A DNA stretch of 64,000 bases from Gloeopeniophorella convolvens (GCA_022496205.1 WTXD01000002.1:372001-436000); one strand, 5' to 3'; shown: positions 36,872 to 49,058, numbered from the stretch's first letter. Numbers and translations are program-made. Notes: generated by a model not told the origin, from the letters alone.

Positions 36872-38820
36872 ATGTTGTCAAGAATATCACGCAGTGTCGT
36901 CGCCCGTCGCGCTGCCCTCCGCAAGCCTCATCTTGTACCGATCTCTGTGGCTTATGCCAGGGCATACGTCCAGCCATCTGGCGCTGATAGGGCGAGCGTT
37001 GTCGACATTCCGTCTGCCTATCAGGATGAGAGCCATTTCGCTCCCAGGGCTGGTAAGCACCTAATCGCTGCTCTCAGCCCTCCGCAATGACCCAATGACA
37101 TTCTGCGTAGACATGCTCGGCTTCAAGCTCGAGTTGCCACAACGAGAGGATGGGTTGACCGCAAAAGCTCGACCGATATACCTCGATATGCAGGTAATGG
37201 CGGCCGCATCACCGTGTGTAACCCTGTCATGCTGACTCCTGACAGGCCACTACGCCAGTAGATCCGCGAGTTTTGGACGCCATGCTTCCCTTTCTAACAG
37301 ATCAATATGGAAATCCTCACAGCCGAACACATGCATATGGGTGGGAGGCGGAGAAGGGTGTGGAGGACGCGAGGAAGGTTCGTCGCTACCTACTTGCCAC
37401 GCCTCCACCCTCACATCCCTGCCTAGCATATCGCCGACTTGATTGGTGCTGATCCCAAGGACATCATCTTCACGTCGGGAGCCACTGAGACAAACAACAT
37501 GGCTATCAAGGGTATTGCACGATTTCACAAAGAGAAAAAGAACCATGTCATCACCACACAGACCGTACGTCCCTTACTCTCGAACCAGGTCTGCGCGTGT
37601 CTCATCCAGCACAGGAACACAAATGTGTCCTCGACTCATGTCGGAAGCTGCAAGAGGAAGGGTTTGAGGTGACTTACCTTCCCGTGCAGCAAAACGGCAT
37701 TATTTCTCTTGAGGAACTTGAGAAGGCAATTCGTCCCGAAACCTCTTTAATTTCCATCATGGCCGTCAACAACGAGACCGGTGTTATCCAACCAGTTAAA
37801 GAAATTGGTGCCATTGCCCGAAAGCACCGTGGCGTTTACTTCCACACGGATGCTGCGCAAGCAGTCGGCAAGGTTCCATTAGACGTCAATGCTATGAACG
37901 TCGACCTTATGAGCATCTCGGGACATAAACTCTATGGCCCGAAGGGAATTGGTGCAGCCTACGTGAGAAGGCGGCCTCGCGTGCGGCTGGAGCCCATCCT
38001 CAGTGGCGGCGGACAGGAGAGAGGACTGCGAAGTGGGACATTGCCCGCTGCACTTGCAGTGGCAATGGGCGAGGCTGCGAGAATAGCCAAGCAAGAAATG
38101 GCGGTGAGTGATACTTTGGGGCGCGATGATGTGATTCTGCATGCCAGCTATGCTGGAGAGCGGGCGGTACTACGGGGTCTTTTCAAAGGCCTTGTTGCCG
38201 GCTGCGCCATGATACTTCGTGCAGGGGTACTGAGCGTCATCTTGTGTTCGGTTCAATTTCGGATACGGCATGCTGACTCGACCGGTGCAGAGAGATCATG
38301 CCCGTATCTCGGAGCTGTCCCAGCGGCTCATAAACGGCATCAACGCAAGAGTGGAACACGTCGTTCGTAATGGCGATCCTAATGGCTATCCGGGATGTGT
38401 CAACCTTAGCTTCGCATACGTCGAGGGCGAAAGCTTGCTCATGGCGTTGAAGGTGAGCACGATCAGGGTCCTAGCGGGCGGAATGTTGGACTCAACGATT
38501 GCAGGACATCGCATTATCTTCGGGAAGCGCGTGCACCTCCGCTTCGCTGGAGCCTTCATATGTCCTCCGCGCACTCGGTCAGTAATCCAGCGCTCCCTCT
38601 TTTCAACGGGCTCCGCTCACGCTCACGTACAGGTGCTGCAGAAGACATGGCACACTCGTCACTCCGATTTGGCATCGGCCGATTCACGACTGAGGCCGAG
38701 ATTGACTTCGTTATCGAGAAGATTGTCGCGACCGTCCAGAGGTTGCGTGATATGAGTCCGCTGTGGGAAATGGTGCAGGAGGGTATCGACATCAACACGA
38801 TTGACTGGGCCCAGCACTAA
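36872..38820 (+). CDS. NFS1: Cysteine desulfurase NFS1, mitochondrial
   Basis: PLP enzyme that takes sulfur from cysteine for Fe-S cluster assembly and tRNA thiolation. The start [20 protein letters not shown] is an Arg-rich mitochondrial presequence. After a splice, [21 protein letters not shown] leads to [35 protein letters not shown], and [10 protein letters not shown]. The cofactor region is [29 protein letters not shown] and [14 protein letters not shown] with the aldimine Lys. Next is [12 protein letters not shown]. The active-site loop is [14 protein letters not shown] with the catalytic Cys, on a small exon at about 38506-38579. The end is [11 protein letters not shown]. One intron near 38103-38290 is unusually long (about 190 nt) for this window. 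Full-length class-I NFS1. Confidence 0.96.
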
Positions 38821-39160
38821 GCATTCATATGGCTCGTCGCAGTACCGCGCTCATCGCTACTTTGTTACGACTATCGCTTCGTTGCGAAACCTACTCTTTC
38901 TCCATGGCAAATCTCCTTTCACTCACAAAATAGCGTAAAATATGGCTCTATCTACGTTTCGAGAGGTTAATTATACACAGCTCACTGGGTTTGGCCAGGT
39001 GTTGCGCCAACTGTCACATGTCACATGTCACCGTTCACGTCATCGGGTTTCACGAGGGATTGCGTGCCATATTTGGTTTCCAATTCAATCTCCGCCCGGG
39101 GTTGTTGAACACTGTTGAACGACGTTTCCTTCCTCATTTTATCGTTACACTCCCACCACC
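38821..39160. other. NFS1-SR protein intergenic region
   Basis: 340 bases, pyrimidine-rich before the SR protein ATG (TCCCACCACC). No other feature. Confidence 0.4.
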
Positions 39161-40569
39161 ATGTCTCGCCGCCTCTACCTCGGAAGTAAGCACCGTTCTA
39201 ACATTCTGACATTCTCCTCTGATCGCTCTGGACCCCAGAGCTTCCTCCGGACACCAGGTCTGAGGAGATATCCAAGTTTTTTGATGGGTATGGCAAGATT
39301 GTGGATTGCCGCGTCATGACAGGTTAGCTACAGCCAGCCCTATCGTTCGTTTTCTTTCTGGACACGTTGACTAACAAGAGGCAGGGTTTGGCTTTGTCGA
39401 GTTCGAAAACGCTAGGGTTTGTATATTACCCTTGATAGGCCCTCGTCTGTATTTACATATGTTCAAGGATGCCGAGGACGCTTTACAACATTTCAACGGC
39501 AAGAATTTTATGGGGCAGAAGTACGTTCAGGGTCTTGTCTTCCCCATTATCATTAACAATGCCACGCAGCATTGTCGTCGAGTTCGCCAAGGAATCTCGA
39601 CCTCGCCGTGAACCTTACGAGGACAAATACGGGTACTTCATCAATCCCAGCGAAGTTTTATCGAGCAGATGCTTATGATCACTCCAGTGCTCCCATGCGC
39701 GCTCGCAGGCCACCCGGTATCAGGATCATTGTACACGGCATTTCTAGGGATACTAGTTGGCAGGTGCGGAGCCCCTTACCATTGGTCCTATTTGGGTAGC
39801 CGGCTGCTGTGCTTTCAACGGCAAAACCCGTCCTCGTGCTTCCATCTGGCCCAGGTCCTTTCAAATGACGTACTAACAGTCAATCTTTTTCTTTTCGTAG
39901 GACCTCAAAGATTTTGGTCGCGAAGCTGGTAGTGTATCCTTCGCTGATATTGATCGTGACACTCCTGGTCAAGGGTACTCGCATATTGAACAAGAGTTGG
40001 GCTCTATGCTGATTCAGCCGATTAGAATTCTGGAATACTTGAGCCGCGAAGATGCCGAGCGCGCTGTCAAGGAACTTGATGGCAAAGACCTCCGTGGTCA
40101 GGCTGTCCGGGTCGAGTTGTTTGACGATGTGGGTGTCCGAATCTCACCGCCTTCATACTTCTCAACATCGTGGCAGCGCAATCCCGACAACTACCGACGC
40201 GATGAACGTCGTGACTTCCGTGACGATCGATACAAGGAGGAGCGCTACGGGGGTGATCGCTACAGAGACGATCGTCACCGCGAGGATCGTCACGACCGCT
40301 ACCGTGAGGAACGGAGCTCTTACCGGCGCGAGAGGTCGCGCTCCCCTCCCCGTCGTGGTGAAGATGATCGTCGCCCCAGGTCGCCTCCTCCCCGGAGGGA
40401 ATTTGATGACAAAAGACCTGCAGGGTACGATGACCGACGGGGAGGCTATGATGAGCGGAGAGGCCCTGACCCTTATTATGATCGTCGTAGGGAGGACCGC
40501 CGGGACAAGGACGACCGGTTCGAAGACAGGGCTTCCTCCAGGCATAACGGGGACGGCGGGTGGCGTTAA
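39161..40569 (+). CDS. SR-family splicing factor, two RRMs and RS/RD-rich tail
   Basis: Pre-mRNA splicing regulator. The start MSRRLYLGKLPPDTRSEEIS opens RRM1, with RNP2 LYLG and, after introns, RNP1-like GFGFVEFENAR. The sequence DAEDALQHFNGK and IVVEFAKESR completes it. A linker leads to RRM2, which carries the SR-protein signature SWQDLKDFGREAG (assembled across a splice near 39760-39900). It continues with SVSFADIDRD and ILEYLSREDAERAVKELDGKDLRGQ. The tail is charged: repeated RD/RE/RY dipeptides (about 40190-40560) and a few RS pairs (RERSRSPPRR), ending GDGGWR. This places it with the SRSF1/Srp2 type. The RD/RE-dominated tail is more mixed than the classic RS repeat. Confidence 0.92.
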
Positions 40570-41558
40570 AGACGGATGGCGAGTGGTCGTGGTCCGCGGG
40601 CCAAAGCAAAATGAAAGGGACGGAACAGGACCCCGGGCCGACCCTATCGAACAAAGTCGTTCTTGCTTTCATCAGCTCCCTTTGCCTCCTACTTTCGCGC
40701 GTATCACCAGTCGAACTGCTCCCATGTTATCCCGTTGGCGTTGGCGTTGGCGTTGTGGGCGAGGTCCCATAGAATTCTGATCGTGGTCGTGGCATTCCGG
40801 ATTGGCCCCATCAAGACTCACCCTAGGGTTCCCTCAAGGTCTTCATCTAGCTCAGACGCGACCGAGGCTTGGGCAAATGGCTCCAGTGGGCACGGTGGGC
40901 CAATATTTCGCGGGATGAAGATCGCAAGAACCGCCGCCCCGCTTGGTTTGTCACGTCGTTAACGGCCAGGCTATCCTTATGCTGTACGATCCTATACGAG
41001 GCACAAGGGCGCGTAAGGATCGTTGCCGGGTCGTTGGGGACGGGCCTCATCCATATCCAAAAAATGGCGCGTTGGGTACCTTTCGAAGGAGTCCCTCGGA
41101 TGCCACGATTCGCGTCTGTAGGCAAGACCCTATGAAACGTCTAGCAATGATGTGGGCTGGCCTAGCGAGACAATCGCCGCCAACCGGGTATGGCTAATTC
41201 AATATGGGAATCCGTGCTGTCAGGTGGAAACCCTGGCGCAACCATCCTTCCTTAGGGGCCAGCGGCCCTCCGAATCCCTGCGAATTGCGAAGCACCACCT
41301 TGGCACAACAAGTCCCAAGCAGGTGCGCAGTTTCATATCCGTCCGCCGCGAGGCCAGCCCTGTGCATAGATTCTAATTGATGCGAATAAAATTTTCTTAC
41401 TGCAATTCGAATCCATGACGTATGGTAGTGGCAAGGCGTGTAGCGCTTCAACTTGCTGTGCCCTTGTATTTCGTTGTGACGCTCCGAGGCTTGCAGCATC
41501 TAAACTTCCTTTCTGCATCTGTAGTGGAGGATCTGTCGCGCGACGTAACCGCAACCCT
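40570..41558. other. convergent 3' spacer between SR protein and TBCE
   Basis: 989 bases with no supported gene. It includes a short (GTTGGC)n run at 40734-40755. Long frames overlapping the SR gene tail come from its RD/RE repeats and are not genes. Confidence 0.45.
40734..40755. repeat. short (GTTGGC) tandem run
   Basis: About three and a half copies of GTTGGC in the spacer after the SR gene. Simple-sequence repeat only. Confidence 0.6.
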
Positions 41559-43813
41559 TCATTGTTTGATGTACAGCACGACTTCCGACCCGCTCTCTAA
41601 CCACCAATCAATCTCCCTCTCCTCATCAGCCCCCGTGGCGTCCCCAAGCGGAGCGAAGCTCCCATCAGCCATCCGTACCCACAGCTCACCCTCGGTTCCA
41701 CGTGGGGTCTTGAACAGCTTGAACACCTTAAGGCGCATGACGCGCAGGGGTGCTGATGGAAGCACGCTCACGCTTTTGGCCGAAGCCAACACGTCCGGCG
41801 CCGACGTCGACGGGCTGGTCGTAGAAAGTCCAGCCCTGATCTCTGCATATCGGTGAGCAAACATAGCCGTGAGAACACCGCGGCAGAGGAACGAAACCGA
41901 CCGATCAGGCGGTTCTTGAGCTTGTCCTCCTTAGTCGTTGTGCCTAATTTGGTGATCGGAGCGCCGTGCGCTGTGTGGATCAATGCGGATTGGTGCGCGG
42001 TAATATGACGAGTGCGTCGACGTGGGGGTGGCGGAGCGGCCGCGGGAAGGGGATGGGACCGAGACGAGACCGAAGCGGGAGCAGTACAGTACATCAGCGA
42101 GAGAAGCGAGCCCATCAGCTCTGATGGCCTTTGCGCGGCTGGGCCTCCGCACCTTCACACAACGCCGCCCAGCGCGGATGCGCTGCGCTGCGCGCTGCCT
42201 CTGACGGGTAGGCCACGCGCGCGATGGATGATAAGTAAAAAAGTTCGGCATCAATTCGTTGCCGCTGGCTAATCTGGAGAAATGCATCGGATGTCCAGAA
42301 CGGTATGTTCACGGGACGTCCAGGATGCGGCGTGAGACGGTAGTTAAGCGATGGTGTTGTGCACTGACGGAGGCACCATCAAGAATCCGTAGCTTCGGTA
42401 AGCGAGCAATGGCTAACTGTTGCCAGACTCGACCAGTCTCCGTGTCTGAATATTGCGTCAGCTGATACGGAGAAGACCACGGTAGCCTGTGCCCTGCAAA
42501 AAAGGCACTGCTAGGGCGCACCTTCGACGAGAGGTATGCCATTCAAGGAGAGGAATTCAAGCTGAGGGCACCAGGCATTGAGCGCATCGATGGACGACCA
42601 TTCAGAGATGCCGGTCGATGAGAGAGACAGATGTGTTAGTTGCAACGGTGCGTCTAGTTCGGTTGGAATGGGTATCGACTTGATCGGATTAGATGATAAG
42701 ATGAGTCGAGTCAACCTGGCCAGGGTGGAAGATCAATATAATGCGTGACATTGAACTCTCGAGAGAACCTCTGGAAGGGCATCAAAGCCCGATTAGATCC
42801 AACCCAGTCAGAGAGTTGATTCCCGTCGAAGTTGAGTGTGGTTATCACGGACTCGGTGAGGTCTAATATGCTGTATGTCAACTTCTCCAAGCGGTTATAA
42901 CCCAACTCTAGATGTTTCAAGTCGGGGATCAAGGTGACAATGTTCAAAGCAGCCTCCCAGGTCACGAGTGTGGCATTTAGCTGGAGTTCAGTCAGGCACG
43001 AGAAGGCACCCGACAAGACTTCGGGGTATGAAGGCGGCTGCAGGCGATTATTGCTGAGACCTCAGTGGTAAACAACAAGCCCAGTATCCCTGAACGGCAC
43101 GTACTTCAGGGCCAGGCGCTCGAGCGATGGCAACTCAGTAGCAACCAAGGCAACTACGTCCCAACTTGGAATAAGGCTGTACGAAAGATCGACGCCCCTG
43201 ATGCCTTGGCAGGTCATCCAGGGTCAGAGGTGAACGTGAGACCACAACGGAACTGACTAGGGCACTTTTCGCGAAGTTCACCAGGAGCATCAGCTCCGGA
43301 CACGTTCTCTTTGTCTAAGCTGACTTCCTGTAATCGATCGAGACGTGAAAACTTGCCGCGGATCTTGTCCAAGTTCACAGCTTCGACTTGGATGGCACCA
43401 TTTGAGGACCCCAAGATGACCGTTTCTTGTGTTTCGGATCCATGCAGCTGCTCGACGTACTTGTCGATGAGCCCGCGCAGAAAGGTCTTCCCATACTGCA
43501 AAGTTGGGAGCGGTCGGATGAACGAGCCCGATCCTGCGACACTGAAGCCACCTGTTCACTCATCGTGCATCTGATAGGCTCAAGCTGCTCACAGGCAAGA
43601 GAAGTAGCGTTTCCCGTCCTTGATGCCATCGTGCTTCCCGCGGTCAGGTTCGTCCCATTCCACTCCAAGCCACGTTCCGTTGGTCCCATCGACACTCCCA
43701 ATATATCTGATGGTTCCTGTGTATCCAGAGAGGGTAAAGCGAGTGCCCAGAGCGGGGAGCGCTGGGTCGCCCGCCGCCGCCTTGTCACCAACGGCAGAGG
43801 GAGAGGGAGACAT
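41559..43813 (-). CDS. TBCE: Tubulin-folding cofactor E (TBCE)
   Basis: Chaperone that helps assemble and dissociate alpha/beta-tubulin. The start MSPSPSAVGDK leads to an N-terminal CAP-Gly domain: GYTGTIRYIG, GTWLGVEWDE and RGKHDGIKDGKRYFSC (the GK.DG tubulin-tail motif). After a splice, GSFIRPLPTLQYGKTFLRGL opens the middle region. Leucine-rich repeats then include LTELQLNATLVTW, PDLKHLELGYNRLEKL, TTLNFDGNQLSDW, TRLILSSNPIKSIP and LEFLSLNGIPLVE. A linker has LFYLSSIARVAYPSE. The C-terminal ubiquitin-like domain is MRLKVFKLFKTPRG to EIDWWLESGSEVVLYI, ending at 41559. Roughly seven introns. All three expected domains are present in the expected order. Confidence 0.92.
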
Positions 43814-43994
43814 GAGACCGGGCCGAGCGCCGGACCGGAGAACAGCGAAGGGCGACGCGCTCAGACGCGGAGCTCCGACTCTGACGTTCACTACAACTGG
43901 CGCTGCCGACAGCTGGCTCAACTCTGTAGCTCGGCACCCACTGTTTACCATTTAACGGGCACCACCAAGGCCGCTACCACCCGACCATTTGAAC
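43814..43994. promoter_or_regulatory. 181-bp bidirectional promoter, TBCE / HIBCH
   Basis: Separates the divergent ATGs of TBCE and the hydrolase. No TATA box seen. The TBCE frame remains open through it, so an upstream TBCE start is possible. Confidence 0.5.
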
Positions 43995-45840
43995 ATGCAA
44001 TTTCTGTCCCGGATGTCCAGTCGAACCCTCACCGCTGCTCGCAGGACCAATATTCTCACTCGACACATGGCTTCCGCTTCGGCGTCTGCTGAGGCTGAAG
44101 AGGCTGGTGCCACTCTTCAACCGCCTGCATCTCTTATCTGACAGATGCATCCATCTCTTACAGCTGATCCAGTTTGAGGAGAATCTCGCAATGCGCAGAT
44201 ATATTCTCAACCGGCCGCTGAAGCTCAACGCCCTCAATACACCGATGCTCACAGGGCTGGCGTCTAAAATTGAGGTGTGCCGCATCGGTTTTCTTCGTGT
44301 ATTATCATCGCTCATGAGCTGTGTTTTCAGCAATGGAATCAATCTGACTTGGGTGGAGTCATAGTGGGTACGGGTGCCGGCAAGGCTTTCGCCGCCGGTG
44401 GCGATGTTGCTGGTTCGTTCCCTGCTTTGCCTTGCCCTACGACTCATCATCAATCCTTGCATTTGTCAGGTGTTGTTCAGGATGCTGCAAATACTGCCAC
44501 GCGTTCCAAGGCCATCGACTTCTTCCAGCGCGAGTGCGACCATCTGATTTTCACCAACCCGAGTCAACATTGACTCGCGTACCAGATACGGACTGGATTA
44601 TACACTCGCAACGCTGTCCAAGCCATACGTGGCTATCATGGATGGGCTGGCCTGTTCGTGTTTTGTCATGTCTCCCCCTCGTACTCTGACGTCTTTTCCG
44701 CAGTTGGCGGGGGCTTTGGCTTGGCAGCACCAGCTCCTTTCAGGGTTGCAACAGAGAAATGCTCCATTGCAATGCCCGAAACAAAGATTGGGTTCTTCCC
44801 TGACGTCGGAGCCTCTTATTACCTTTCGCGCCTGGATGGTGAGATCGGTACATATCTCGCTCTGACAGGAACAGCCCTGTCGGGCCGTGCTGCATTGTAA
44901 GCTATCTACCCATGATCCGCAAGGAAGCGCTTACCAGATATCGCCACCAGTGAGCATGGTCTTGCGACACATTACATACCCTCTGCGCGGGTACCCATGC
45001 TTCTGGAGAGCCTGGCGGCTGCTGAGAAACCTACGTTCAATCAAATCAACGATACCATTGAAGAGTTCCACTTCGAGAGACAGCCAACAGACCCAGTCGC
45101 TCCGCTTACAGGCGCAATCCGCCGCGCATTGGACGACGCCTTCTCCAAAACAACTGTCGAAGAAATTATGACGGCCTTGGCTGGACATGCGAAGGGGCAG
45201 GAGGAGAAAGTTGGGGCTGATGTCGTACAATGGGCGAAGGACACCATTTCCATGCTGGAAGACAGGAGCCCTACGAGCTTGAAAGTTGCCCTCATCGCCA
45301 TCAGAAAAGGCAAAACGCTCAATCTACTTGAGACCCTCGACATGGAGCTCAATATCGCTGCTGCATTTTGCGTACGTTGCTCTTTTGGCCTACCGCTGCA
45401 TCACCGACAGGTGTACCTTTCAGAGCGGTGCAACTCCCGACTTCGCCAATGGCGTGACAGCGGTGATTGTGGAAAAAAGCAAACAGATTCCTACCTGGTC
45501 TCCTGCTTCCCTGGAAAGAGTGGACAAAGCTAATGTGGAGGCATCATTCTTCAAACCCGGCAAGGACGCCCCCCAACTGGTGCTTCCGGAGGCCCTGCAA
45601 AAGGTCCATGGCTCCCCGGCGTCATTCTCGCGATACGGTCTGCCAATGGAGGAAGAGTTGCAAGCTCTCGTCGAGGGCAGGCACACATCTAGCGGATCCG
45701 GCGCGTTGACGCTCAAAGAACTTATCGGCAAGGCTGAGGACCTTCGTGGGGGTAAACGCGGCGTGGCCGACAAAGTGCGGGAAGTAGTGGACCGGCGATG
45801 TGCTGCAGACAAGGACGGGTATCTGCAATGGAAGCACTGA
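43995..45840 (+). CDS. EHD3: 3-hydroxyisobutyryl-CoA hydrolase, mitochondrial
   Basis: Crotonase-fold thioesterase of valine degradation. The start [19 protein letters not shown] is Ser/Arg-rich, as expected for mitochondrial import. A later in-frame HMASAS could be an internal start. Family motifs in exon order are [33 protein letters not shown] (oxyanion region), [33 protein letters not shown], and [24 protein letters not shown], which holds the Glu and Asp used in catalysis by HIBCH. Then [28 protein letters not shown] and the HIBCH-specific C-terminal part [18 protein letters not shown]. It ends [10 protein letters not shown]. The first two exon junctions are uncertain. The C-terminal half is longer than in hydratases, supporting a hydrolase. 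Confidence 0.9.
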
Positions 45841-46812
45841 GTAAGGACTTCTGCTGCCAGGACCGATGTAAATGAAGATAGAGACCCTATCTTTACTGTC
45901 AGTGCAGTCCGGGCGGTATTGCTGGAGTGACCACAGACACGCACTGGACTACTCATGTTTGGTTCATCCGTACATTATACTCGCCGTACTATTCACTCGC
46001 CGTGTTATCGCCACAGGAAGATCTGCCGCGCTCGGCACCTTCGCACGAGCTTCTGTGACGGCATTAGTCCCATGGCATCCGTGAGACTCCGACGAACCTG
46101 AGAGACTCGGACGTTGGCTCTGGGCGAGCACCGTACGTGAATTCCGATTGACGCTGTACTTCATAACCTGCACAAGCAATCCGGGGCTTCCACTGGCAAT
46201 TACCCCAACCAGTTCGAGCAGCGATCTGGCGGCATCCATCGTATGTAGACATAACACCAGCAGACCAATAGCAACTCGTTTCCTCCTTTGTAAGTACTAC
46301 GCTGTAGATTACTACGGTCCGAGGTGTATGCATAGCCCCCTCAGAATTGTCTCTGCCTGCTTACCTATGTGCATCTACTGTATGTAAATTCGGTAGAGGG
46401 CGGCCCCAGAGCCTGGCTGCGCGGCACATGCAGCGAAGTCGTTTCCGAGACCCGATGGCCGTACCAACGTCGCACATCTTCTGCAAGCATCTCCCGAGCC
46501 CAAGAACACAGCCATCGTGACCGAGGGCCGGATACGTGCTACTTTAAGTGATGGTGTTTCCTCTAAAGTGCTTCCAGACTGTTGGAGGCGGGGTTGTACT
46601 GCTGTCGGATGACGCTTCTAAGATCACGACGGAACCGAGTTAATGGCTGCCATGATGCTGTACGCTACCGTGAAGGCGCCAAGACTGCGCTGAAAACCTG
46701 TTTCGGTCTCCAGTAGGACCATCAAATCCTCTGAAGGACCGCAACTGGCACGTAGCGCAGAACAAGGCTGTTGGCATGGGTGATGCCACGGACCGGCAGC
46801 TGCCGCGCACCT

Positions 46813-46863
46813 TGTGGCCGAGTCACTAATACGGAGAGAGCCGGTGCCAGTGACTCGGCCACA
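46813..46863. repeat. perfect 15-bp inverted repeat, 21-bp loop, TGACTC cores
   Basis: The arm TGTGGCCGAGTCACT (46813-46827) pairs base for base with AGTGACTCGGCCACA (46849-46863). Each arm holds TGACTCG, which differs by one base from the Gcn4/AP-1 site TGACTCA. It lies about 740 bases before the IDO start and 970 after the hydrolase stop. It is not part of any reading frame I support. Confidence 0.75.
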
Positions 46864-47532
46864 GACCGAGTTCAGCTTGTGTTTACGCGAGAAACTTTGC
46901 CCTGCCAGCCACAGGGGCGGGTTGCGAGAGGTTGTTAAACGACAGTTTCATTGGTGACATCGTTCTCAAACACCATCCTCTTAGCGTTAGTTGCCATATA
47001 TCCGGGACTGCCGCAGTCGCGTCACCTGGCCATCAGTGGCACGAACCTGACAGCACGTGCCGCCTCCTTGCGTTGAACGTTGAAACACGGGCTGTGCGCT
47101 GGGTTGAAGTGGTTCGTGTGTATCAGCGATCACGGCCAGCTCAGGTCCGCTAGGACAAGTGCGAGGGCCGCTGGGCAATGTTTGTGCCGTAGCCACCTAC
47201 GCGTAACAAGGATACGTGTTTGGACCCGACGGTATCGTGCGATGTAAGTAGATCCGTTTCCAGAACGAACTGACGGAGACACCCAGGTACCATACTCTTG
47301 TCCACATGGGTGGGCCATACGTATGCTTAATCAATGGAGCGGGCGGTGACGCGCCGGGAATCCCATGGGAGGCCGACTCGATCAGCGCACTTCGGGAAGC
47401 CAGGCTCTCACTGAGCGCTCAGCTGGTTTTGATAGACATCACGGCAACTTGGACGAGGCGACAGCCCTACCAGCTGTGAGCTGTGTAAAGCAGAGCCTGG
47501 TAGCTGGCGCTGAAACGAGTCGCGTAACGGCG

Positions 47533-47539
47533 TATAAAA
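47533..47539 (+). promoter_or_regulatory. TATA box of IDO
   Basis: TATAAAA, 62-68 bases before the first in-frame ATG of the IDO gene. Confidence 0.55.
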
Positions 47540-47600
47540 GCGAAAGTATATCAACAGAGAGGGTTCCAGTACCACACCAAACCACACCTCCCGCCTGAAG

Positions 47601-49058
47601 ATGAACTTCGTCGGCAGTCTCTCTTACACGTCCCTTCCTTACACATCCCTTCGGCATTTCTTCCAAATGCTCAACACCGCCGTTTTTGGCCTAGTGCCAT
47701 TCGAAGCCACCGCGGGGTTCAACATGGAAGACTACGATGTCGACTACGCCACTGGATTTTTCCCCCAGGAGCCCCTCCCTAGATTGAGCGGCCACTTCGA
47801 ACTCTGGGAGAATGCGCTAGACGATGCAGAGGGAAACCTTAGCCTTGGAGAGGATACCCGAGATAGCGCGAAAGCCAGGAGACCATATGGGGAAACATGG
47901 AGGGAGCGCGTCCGGAGTGTGAGTGCGCTCTCTACCCCCGTTGGGACGAGAACACTGACAGCGCCTCAGTTCCCCTTGCTGGACACCGATCCATTGGCCG
48001 AGGACGATCGCATCATGAAGCGTGCTCACATGGTCCTGGGCTTCTTGATCAACTTCTACGTTCACTCTCAGCCTCCGAGCGACACTTCGACGCTTGTCCA
48101 CATCCCAGAGTGCTTGGCTGTCCCCATTGTGAAGATATCTCGAGGACTCGGCATCGCACCTGTATTAACCTTTGCCGACACCGTCCTATGGAACGTAAAG
48201 CCGGCAGACACACAACTCCCTATGTCAGCCAACAACATTGCGACGATGCATGCCTTTTCCAACACAGCCGCGGAGCGGAATTTTTACGTCGCTTCCGCGA
48301 GGGCAGAACTCCGTGGAGTGGAGATGCTGCGGATCATCGAGGACTACGCGAGGCTGTCGGGTACCTCCCCAGGGCTCCATTTCGCCTCCAAGACAGCAAG
48401 AGACCTCAGAAGACTGGCGACTGTGGTCCAGGACTTGACAGACATCATTCAGGGGATGAAAGATTTCGTCGACCCACACAGCTTCTACTGGGAGGTTAGG
48501 CCATGGCTCCGTGGGTCCAGCGGCGGGGCCTCGAGATGGATCTACGATGGAGTTTCAGATTCAGATACCTTGGATCTCAACGGGCCATCAGCCGGACAGA
48601 GCAGCGTCATGCATGCATTAGACGTCTTCCTGGACGTGGACCACAAGTTGGCGCAGAAGAGGAGCCCGGCTCCTTCGGAGGAGAACAAGCGGGCGGACAA
48701 GGGCTTCATGGAGCGCATGCGACGATACATGCCCGGGAGTCACCAGGCCTACCTCAGAGACCTCGCGGCGCTCCCTGTCCCCGTCCGCTCCCTGACCAGA
48801 ACGTCACCGTTACTACGGGAGTCTTACGACCTGACCGTCCTCGCCCTGAAGAGATTCCGAGACATGCATATGCGGATGGCCTGCCTCTACATCATCTCCA
48901 TGGCGAACACATTGCCACCAGGCACCCCAGAGGAGAGCTCGGAGCGGCGCAAGATGCAGCCCGAGGGCCCAGCCAAAGGTACAGGCGGGAACAACGTTGC
49001 ATCCTTGCTCAAGGCGGGACGGGATGCCACGAACCGCACGCTGTTGACAAGAAAGTAA
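47601..49058 (+). CDS. BNA2: Indoleamine 2,3-dioxygenase
   Basis: Haem dioxygenase converting L-tryptophan to N-formylkynurenine, the first step of the kynurenine/NAD route. The open frame is 485 codons. It includes an in-frame 51-nt intron (47919-47969, GTGAGT...CTCAG, branch-like CACTGAC), so the mature protein is probably 468 residues. Motifs are DVDYATGFFPQEPLPRLSG, RAHMVLGFLINFYVHS, IPECLAVPIVKISRGLGIAP, FADTVLWNV, FLDVDHKL, and FMERMRRYMPGSHQAYLRDL with the proximal haem-ligand His region near its end. Later ESYDLTVLALKRFRDMHMRM. In-frame ATGs also occur at 47667 and 47724. The homologous core begins near NMEDYDVDYATGFF, so the first 40 residues may not be used. Confidence 0.93.
   Translation: MNFVGSLSYTSLPYTSLRHFFQMLNTAVFGLVPFEATAGFNMEDYDVDYATGFFPQEPLPRLSGHFELWENALDDAEGNLSLGEDTRDSAKARRPYGETWRERVRSVSALSTPVGTRTLTAPQFPLLDTDPLAEDDRIMKRAHMVLGFLINFYVHSQPPSDTSTLVHIPECLAVPIVKISRGLGIAPVLTFADTVLWNVKPADTQLPMSANNIATMHAFSNTAAERNFYVASARAELRGVEMLRIIEDYARLSGTSPGLHFASKTARDLRRLATVVQDLTDIIQGMKDFVDPHSFYWEVRPWLRGSSGGASRWIYDGVSDSDTLDLNGPSAGQSSVMHALDVFLDVDHKLAQKRSPAPSEENKRADKGFMERMRRYMPGSHQAYLRDLAALPVPVRSLTRTSPLLRESYDLTVLALKRFRDMHMRMACLYIISMANTLPPGTPEESSERRKMQPEGPAKGTGGNNVASLLKAGRDATNRTLLTRK

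Larger units (their letters stand above)
45841..47600. other. 1.76-kb intergenic region upstream of IDO
   Basis: No supported gene. Contains a perfect 15-bp inverted repeat at 46813-46863 and the IDO TATA box at 47533. The remaining open frames are short and without motif. Confidence 0.5.

Noticed and set aside
40052..40780. 242-codon frame overlapping the SR protein tail
   Set aside because: Alternative frame of the RD/RE repeat region; no independent start context or motif.
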